This document shows positions 59,401 through 64,000 of a stretch of 64,000 bases of DNA, piece by piece. This stretch comes from Bog-532 sp963824545 (GTDB lineage: Bacteria; Actinomycetota; Actinomycetes; Streptosporangiales; Streptosporangiaceae). The notes under the pieces were generated by a model, which worked only from the letters and a program-made list of their open reading frames with translations, was not told where the DNA came from and did no database searches. A program made the position numbers and the translations under genes. Position 1 is the first letter of the stretch. Each line of letters opens with the position of its first letter. Location: positions 1 through 64,000 of the forward strand of contig CAWGPP010000023.1 of assembly GCA_963824545.1 (NCBI GenBank), written 5' to 3'.

Positions 59401-59876
59401 TAGGCCGCCATCACCGTGGCCGGGGCGACGGCTCGCGCGGTGATCCCCGGCCGGATCGCCGACAGCTGCTGCACCTCGGCGATCAACTTGTTGATGGCGT
59501 TGGTCTCACCCGTGGTGGCGCTCTGCGTCGTGGCGGCGGACGTCATCTGGCCGCGGAACGTGGGGAAGTTCTGCACGGTCGCGGCCTGGGCCGCCGCCAG
59601 CTGCGTCCGGTTGGCGGGGGTGGGCGCGGCCAGGTAGACCACCGACGCCTTGCGTTCAGCCTCGATAAACAGGTCGAACTGGGCCGCGGGCACAGAGGTC
59701 GCGTTGATGAGGTTGGGTGCCCGGTCCAGGTTCACGGCGTCCCCGACCGTGGTGTACAGCACGAAGGCGTACAGCCCGATCACGGTCAGCAGCGGGATGG
59801 CAACGAGAAAGTAGAGGAGACGGCGGATTGAGGGGCCGCGCCATCCCCCAGCACGCTGGCCGTTGGTGTTAGGCAT
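56481..59876 (-). CDS. conservon sensor-histidine-kinase-like protein CvnA
   Basis: 1131-residue membrane protein. TM1 (18-40), an extracytoplasmic nitrate-sensor-like helical domain (about 45-315), TM2 (323-345) and a HAMP-like linker lead to a DHp-like region (RNLARRNQSLLHRELTVLDGMERR; conserved His469 in RLDHLTTRMRRHSEGL) and an ATPase domain with N-box LLAELIENATTLSP (538-551), ending near residue 680. The last 450 residues are disordered Gly/Ser/Pro/Tyr-rich sequence. CvnA proteins are kinase-like receptors controlling the CvnD switch. It heads cvnABCD. The 5' flank (59877-60118) is AT-rich and probably holds the promoter. Confidence 0.93.
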   Translation of the reverse strand: MPNTNGQRAGGWRGPSIRRLLYFLVAIPLLTVIGLYAFVLYTTVGDAVNLDRAPNLINATSVPAAQFDLFIEAERKASVVYLAAPTPANRTQLAAAQAATVQNFPTFRGQMTSAATTQSATTGETNAINKLIAEVQQLSAIRPGITARAVAPATVMAAYTGILNEELQLFIQENESLTNGPATGQSEANIIGVAGHEALSQEDAVVSAALAAHQVTAATRVQVAELAGARQALIQNTLVWFNPQNLAAWNKGQSQYASPATLAQLTQLENDMAGDPSPFPLFTAAQWDPVANAVLNGYFVGGVDSARAQVAHDQTITNAAWRRVALAGGVGLVGLLLSIGLSILLGRWIIRRLAGLEQSAVTLAGVELPGVVARLRRGEDVPVEELTGEQPDFGRDEIGRVAQAFDAARRTAIEAAVGEARMRRGINDVFRNLARRNQSLLHRELTVLDGMERRTTDPETLEDLFRLDHLTTRMRRHSEGLIILSGAAPGRGWVHPVRMIDVLRAAAAEVEDYSRVTVTTLSQAALAGPAVADVIHLLAELIENATTLSPPYTPVRVSGDLVASGFAVEIEDRGLGMSEQRYVELNGRLAEPPEFDVFNSEQLGLFVVGQLAKRHGIRVTLRPSPYGGTSAIALIPTTLVGVEEGFVEGMPTGMSAISSAWAAGHGDEAGRGTAASPPARTQLGSGPSWGPLPLGNGSSGPVNGGTHAGSEDPFGSFGPGPSSGGDPYADQTYQDQSNGSPSHGAIGPGAANGSSYGEQPYGTDPQTGQAYGWVSPPSGSSFGAPGETGANPTETGLPWPYDRPAPSSNGTGRSSPATPFASSDPDYSPGETYRPYTQDSSAFPPPGAPFPPPQAPLPPAEPPYPQAQPSYSEGSAFPSAGAPYPSAETAFPAAEPSFPPSAPFGDEDPAAQADETYKGLPKRVRQASIAPQLRDRAAPSSAPSAASGDNVANRSPDDIRNALSAMQRGWQQGRAANDGDLTEPGASGPDGSYDALGNGSSGSGYAGSAGGSLSGEERLVTDDDRTAGQSSGTGAGGNGHGADYGSTGGRDGTGGYGTADSYGVGSVGYPDYASEPDYSTSTGRTSRSVPAFRTADSDSTTDPADDSAHDAEVEASRSNEEQGYRGTTDDI

Positions 59877-60106
59877 CCTTACCCTTGGCGAGAGGCGTCC
59901 GACAGGTCCTCCGGTGCCGCCAGCAGAGGCAGGACCGCGTCACCGGTAGGCCCGCCTAAAGTATCGAAATGGTCGTTTAGGCGTACACATATTCATAAAT
60001 AATTACGGCATAGGGGCCAAAAGGAACTAAGTGTATTGGACCGGCTCGGGCCAGTAATCGCCGCCCCGGGTGAGCCGGACCCGCCCGCGATGTCGGCGCC
60101 AGCGCC

Positions 60107-60112
60107 TAGGCT
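60107..60112 (+). promoter_or_regulatory. candidate -10 box of leaderless pcrA
   Basis: TAGGCT lies exactly 6 nt before GTG 60119, with no Shine-Dalgarno. Confidence 0.45.
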
Positions 60113-60118
60113 GGCTGA

Positions 60119-62365
60119 GTGACCGCTACGGCTGCTGACACCCTTCTCGACGGGCTGAACCCGCAGCAGCGCGCTGCGGTGATACACGCCGGCAGCCCGC
60201 TGCTGATCGTGGCCGGCGCCGGCTCGGGCAAGACCCGCGTCCTCACCCACCGGATCGCCTACCTGCTCGCCGAGCGGGACGTGCTGCCAAGCGAGATCCT
60301 GGCCATCACGTTCACGAACAAGGCGGCCGGGGAGATGGCGTCGCGGGTGGCGGCGCTGGTCGGGCCGCGAGCCAGGGCGATGTGGGTCATGACGTTCCAT
60401 TCGGCCTGCGTCCGTATCCTGCGCCGGGAGGCGAAGCGTCTCGGTTACCCCTCGTCGTTCTCGATCTACGATCAGGCCGATTCGCAGCGGCTGATGGCCC
60501 TGGTCTGCCGGGAACTGGAGCTCGACGCCAAGCAGCATCCGCCCAAGGCCCTGCACGCCCAGGTCTCCAACCTCAAGAACGAGCTCATCGACTACGAGAC
60601 GTTCGCCGCCGGGGCCAGGACGTACCGCGAGAAGGCGCTCGCCGAGGCCTACGGCGAGTACCAGCGCCGGCTGATGGCGGCCGGCGCCATGGACTTCGAC
60701 GACCTGATCATGGTGACGGTCTGCCTGTTCCAGGCCTTCCCGGAGGTCGCGGCCGCGTACCGGCACCGCTTCCGGCACGTGATGGTGGACGAATACCAGG
60801 ACACTAACCACGCGCAGTATGTGCTGATCCGGGAGCTCGTCGGCGCGCACGGTGGCACGCACGCGGCAACGGACGGCGCCGGCGCGGACGCTGAGCCGCC
60901 CTCCGAGCTGTGCGTCGTCGGTGATGCCGACCAGTCGATTTACGCGTTCCGGGGCGCGACGATCCGGAACATCGTGGAGTTCGAGCAGGACTTCCCGGAC
61001 GCCCGGGTGATCGTCTTGGAGCAGAACTACCGCTCCACCCAGAACATCTTGTCCGCGGCCAACGCCGTCGTCTCCCGCAACGCGAGCCGCAAGCCGAAGA
61101 ACCTGTGGTCCGACCAGGGTGCCGGCCCGCTGATCACGGGGTACGTGGCCGACAGTGAGCATGACGAGGCCGCGTTCGTGGCCGAGGAGGTGGACCGGCT
61201 CAGCGACGCCGGCGAGGCCGTCCCCGGCGACGTGGCCGTTTTCTACCGGACCAACGCGCAGTCCCGGGTGTTTGAGGAAGTCTTCATCCGGGTCGGCCTG
61301 CCGTACAAGGTGATCGGCGGCGTCCGCTTCTACGAGCGCCGCGAGGTGCGGGACCTGCTCGCTTACCTCAGGCTGATCGCCAACCCGGCCGACGAGGTGT
61401 CGCTGCGCCGGATCCTCAACGTGCCCAAGCGGGGCATCGGCGACCGGGCCGAAGAATACGTGGCCGCCTATGCGTCACGGGAACGGATCAGTTTCGCCGA
61501 CGCGCTGCGCAGGCCGGGCGATGTGCCGGGCCTGGCCGGGCGGTCCGCCCAGGCCATCGAGCGGTTCAACGCGCTCATCGACGGCCTGCGGGAAATGGCC
61601 GCCAGCCACCCGGTGGCCGATCTGGCTGAGGCGATCCTCGACCGCACCGGCTACGAGACCGCGCTGGCCGAGTCGAGTGACCTGCAGGACGCCAGCCGGG
61701 TGGAGAACCTACAGGAACTGGTCTCGGTCGCTCGCGAGTTCGACGGCCAGGACTCCGGGGGGTCGCTGGCCGACTTTCTCGAGCAGGTGTCGCTGGTCGC
61801 CGACGCGGACCAGATCCCGGACGGGGCCGACCACGGCGGCGTGGTCACCCTGATGACCCTCCATACGGCCAAGGGGCTGGAGTTCCCTGTGGTGTTCCTC
61901 ACCGGTATGGAGGAGGACGTCTTCCCTCACCAGCGGTCCGCGACCGACGAGAAGGAACTGGAAGAAGAACGGCGGCTCGCCTACGTCGGGATCACCCGCG
62001 CCATGCGGCGCCTGTACCTGACCCGCGCGGTGGGCCGGATGTGGTGGGGACGGCCGTCGTTCCACCGCCAGTCGCGGTTCCTCGGCGAGATCCCCGCGCC
62101 GCTGATCGAGTGGCGGCGGGACGAGAGAGCGGCCACCGCGCCCGCGATGGAGCGCGCCGCCCAGCGGCCAGGCGTGGACTCACCCGGCAACCGCCAGGTG
62201 CCGTCGCTGGCGCCGGGGGACATGGTCACGCACGACAAGTTCGGGCTCGGCTCGGTGGTCTCGGTCGACGGCGCGGGTGACCGGGCCGAGGCGAAGATCG
62301 ATTTCGGAGCCGACTACGGGGTCAAGCATCTGGTGCTCCGTTACGCCCCGCTGGAGAAGATCTAG
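60119..62365 (+). CDS. pcrA: ATP-dependent DNA helicase UvrD/PcrA
   Basis: SF1A 3'-5' helicase in repair and replication-fork processing. The 748-residue protein has the Q-motif LNPQQRAAV, Walker A VAGAGSGKTR, motif Ia FTNKAAGEM, motif II DEYQD, QNYRST and the C-terminal VTLMTLHTAKGLEFPVVF, and ends in a Tudor-like DMVTHDKFGLGSV domain typical of PcrA. It is divergent from cvnA. Confidence 0.96.
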   Translation: MTATAADTLLDGLNPQQRAAVIHAGSPLLIVAGAGSGKTRVLTHRIAYLLAERDVLPSEILAITFTNKAAGEMASRVAALVGPRARAMWVMTFHSACVRILRREAKRLGYPSSFSIYDQADSQRLMALVCRELELDAKQHPPKALHAQVSNLKNELIDYETFAAGARTYREKALAEAYGEYQRRLMAAGAMDFDDLIMVTVCLFQAFPEVAAAYRHRFRHVMVDEYQDTNHAQYVLIRELVGAHGGTHAATDGAGADAEPPSELCVVGDADQSIYAFRGATIRNIVEFEQDFPDARVIVLEQNYRSTQNILSAANAVVSRNASRKPKNLWSDQGAGPLITGYVADSEHDEAAFVAEEVDRLSDAGEAVPGDVAVFYRTNAQSRVFEEVFIRVGLPYKVIGGVRFYERREVRDLLAYLRLIANPADEVSLRRILNVPKRGIGDRAEEYVAAYASRERISFADALRRPGDVPGLAGRSAQAIERFNALIDGLREMAASHPVADLAEAILDRTGYETALAESSDLQDASRVENLQELVSVAREFDGQDSGGSLADFLEQVSLVADADQIPDGADHGGVVTLMTLHTAKGLEFPVVFLTGMEEDVFPHQRSATDEKELEEERRLAYVGITRAMRRLYLTRAVGRMWWGRPSFHRQSRFLGEIPAPLIEWRRDERAATAPAMERAAQRPGVDSPGNRQVPSLAPGDMVTHDKFGLGSVVSVDGAGDRAEAKIDFGADYGVKHLVLRYAPLEKI

Positions 62366-62439
62366 CCGGGCAGACGCCGGGGACAGCGGTCGCTCAGGCC
62401 GCTGACCTGCGACGACGGTATGCCGGGCGGCGGCTGTGG

Positions 62440-62445
62440 CAGGAT
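62440..62445 (+). promoter_or_regulatory. candidate -10 box of leaderless B12-protein gene
   Basis: CAGGAT lies exactly 6 nt before ATG 62452, with no Shine-Dalgarno. Confidence 0.35.
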
Positions 62446-62451
62446 TCGTCC

Positions 62452-62868
<417 letters not shown>

Positions 62869-62944
62869 CGCCGCCGCGGCCGCTGAGAGGCACTTCACAG
62901 CCCCGCAAGCGGAACCGGCCGGCGCGCGAGAGAGCGATCACGGC

Positions 62945-62950
62945 TAGGCT
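62945..62950 (+). promoter_or_regulatory. candidate -10 box of sucC
   Basis: TAGGCT about 60 nt before the sucC start; unlike the leaderless genes, a leader with a ribosome-binding site would follow. Confidence 0.35.
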
Positions 62951-63010
62951 GCGGGCAGGGCGGGCCCGCCGATGATGGCGGCCGCAAGCGGATACCGAGG
63001 ACGGGCAGAC

Positions 63011-64000
63011 GTGGACCTGTTCGAACATCAGGCGAAGGAGCTCTTCGCTGAATATGGCGTTCCCGTACCAGGCGGGAAGGTCGCCAGCACGGCTGAGGAG
63101 GCGCGCGACATCGCGGCGGAGTTCGCCGCGGCGGGACGGCCCAAGGTCGTCATCAAGGCCCAGGTAAAGGCCGGCGGGCGCGGCAAGGCCGGCGGTGTGA
63201 AGCTGGCCGACAGCCCGGAGGCCGCCTACGAGATCGCTCAGCAGATCCTCGGCATGGACATCAAGGGGCACACCGTGCACAAGGTCCTGGTCGAGGAGGC
63301 CAGCGACATTGCGCAGGAGTACTACCTCTCCTTCCTGCTCGACCGGGCCAACCGCACGTTCCTGTCGATCTGCTCGGTCCAGGGCGGCATGGAGATCGAG
63401 GAGGTCGCGCACACCAACCCGGAGGCGGTCGCGCGCATCCCGGTGTCGCCGCTGTCCGGCATCGACCACGCCAAGGCCAGGGAGATTGTCAGCGCGGGCC
63501 GGCTCCCGGACGAAGCGCTGACCGGCGCGGCCCAGCTGGCCGAGCGGCTCTGGGCGGTGTTCACCGACGAGGACGCGACGCTGGTCGAGGTCAACCCCAT
63601 GATCCTGTCCGCCGACGGCCGCGTGCTCGCGCTCGACGGCAAGGTGACGCTCGATGACAACGCCGCGTTCCGGCAGGGCGAGAGCTTCGAGAACTTCGCC
63701 GACCAGAGCGCCACCGACCCACTGGAGGCCGCGGCCAAGGCCAGGCACCTGAACTACGTCAAGCTGGACGGCCAGGTCGGCATCATCGGGAACGGCGCCG
63801 GGCTGGTCATGTCCACGCTGGACGTGGTGGCCTACGCCGGCGAGGCGTTCGGCGGCATCCGCCCGGCCAACTTCCTGGACATCGGCGGCGGCGCGTCGGC
63901 CGAGGTGATGGCGAACGGCCTGGAGATCGTGCTGTCCGACCCATCGGTCCGGAGCGTGTTCGTCAACGTCTTCGGCGGGATCACGTCCTGCGACGCGGTG
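63011..64000 (+). CDS. sucC: succinate-CoA ligase subunit beta (partial, runs off the end)
   Basis: Catalyses the ADP/GDP-forming step of the TCA cycle with SucD. The visible 330 residues have MDLFEHQAKELFAEYGVP, the ATP-grasp elements VIKAQVKAGGRGKAGGVKLA and EVNPMILSADG, then the CoA-ligase segment GNGAGLVMSTLDVV and FLDIGGGASAEV; the frame is open to the last base. GTG 63011 has gagga 9 nt upstream. sucD should follow outside the window. Confidence 0.95.
   Translation, partial: MDLFEHQAKELFAEYGVPVPGGKVASTAEEARDIAAEFAAAGRPKVVIKAQVKAGGRGKAGGVKLADSPEAAYEIAQQILGMDIKGHTVHKVLVEEASDIAQEYYLSFLLDRANRTFLSICSVQGGMEIEEVAHTNPEAVARIPVSPLSGIDHAKAREIVSAGRLPDEALTGAAQLAERLWAVFTDEDATLVEVNPMILSADGRVLALDGKVTLDDNAAFRQGESFENFADQSATDPLEAAAKARHLNYVKLDGQVGIIGNGAGLVMSTLDVVAYAGEAFGGIRPANFLDIGGGASAEVMANGLEIVLSDPSVRSVFVNVFGGITSCDAV

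Overview
The window is 64 kb of very GC-rich, gene-dense DNA from an actinomycete (Actinomycetota), probably a filamentous one. The evidence is actinobacterial markers: an L17 with an acidic alanine-rich tail, the aa3/QcrCAB respiratory cluster with a multi-heme QcrC, PimB' mannosyltransferase beside a FadD15-like acyl-CoA synthetase, a DUF5753/DUF397/ATP-binding set, and a complete conservon (CvnABCD). No genus is assigned. No rRNA, tRNA, CRISPR, prophage or insertion sequence was seen.

Layout. 0-5.3 kb: translation genes (end of rplQ, truA, rplM-rpsI) around two membrane proteins. 5.4-10.2 kb: wall and tRNA-modification genes (glmM, nnr, alr, tsaE). 11.1-14.8 kb and 20.5-24.9 kb: cytochrome c oxidase (ctaC, ctaD, ctaF, ctaE) and the bc1 complex (qcrC, qcrA, qcrB). 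Between these lies a two-component system facing a damaged ABC transporter cassette (15.1-20.4 kb). 25.2-29.6 kb: trpD, a stand-alone Lrp/AsnC sensor domain, an exonuclease and an NlpC/P60 hydrolase. 29.7-38.6 kb: lipid and sugar metabolism (pimB', a FadD15-like gene, metallophosphoesterase, glucokinase, esterase, acyltransferase, a phosphofructokinase of PPi-dependent type). 38.9-44.7 kb: MFS exporter, PASTA kinase, and thiO-thiS-thiG under a TPP riboswitch. 44.7-48.4 kb: an FAD reductase and tsaB-rimI-tsaD. 48.4-52 kb: a CoxG-like protein, a decayed PIG-L gene and an amino-acid permease. 52-60 kb: a signalling block (XRE/DUF5753, DUF397, anti-sigma-like ATPase, conservon). 60-64 kb: pcrA, a small B12-binding mutase subunit and the start of sucC.

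Two themes stand out. First, decay: an ABC ATPase-permease pair joined by a large deletion, a second ABC ATPase with a frameshift, a PIG-L gene with an internal deletion plus a 10-bp duplication, and a one-frame break in the signal region of qcrC, which should be indispensable for this respiratory chain (so possibly a sequence error). Second, non-coding architecture: at least ten genes have a TAnnnT-like box 6-8 nt before the start codon and no Shine-Dalgarno, suggesting leaderless mRNAs. Convergent gene ends carry unusual sequence: a six-copy 48-bp tandem array after the phosphofructokinase, and two copies of a roughly 219-bp dispersed repeat at 14.8 and 51.8 kb. No obviously novel defence or biosynthetic system was found; the 52-60 kb signalling block and the dispersed repeats are the best places to look further.
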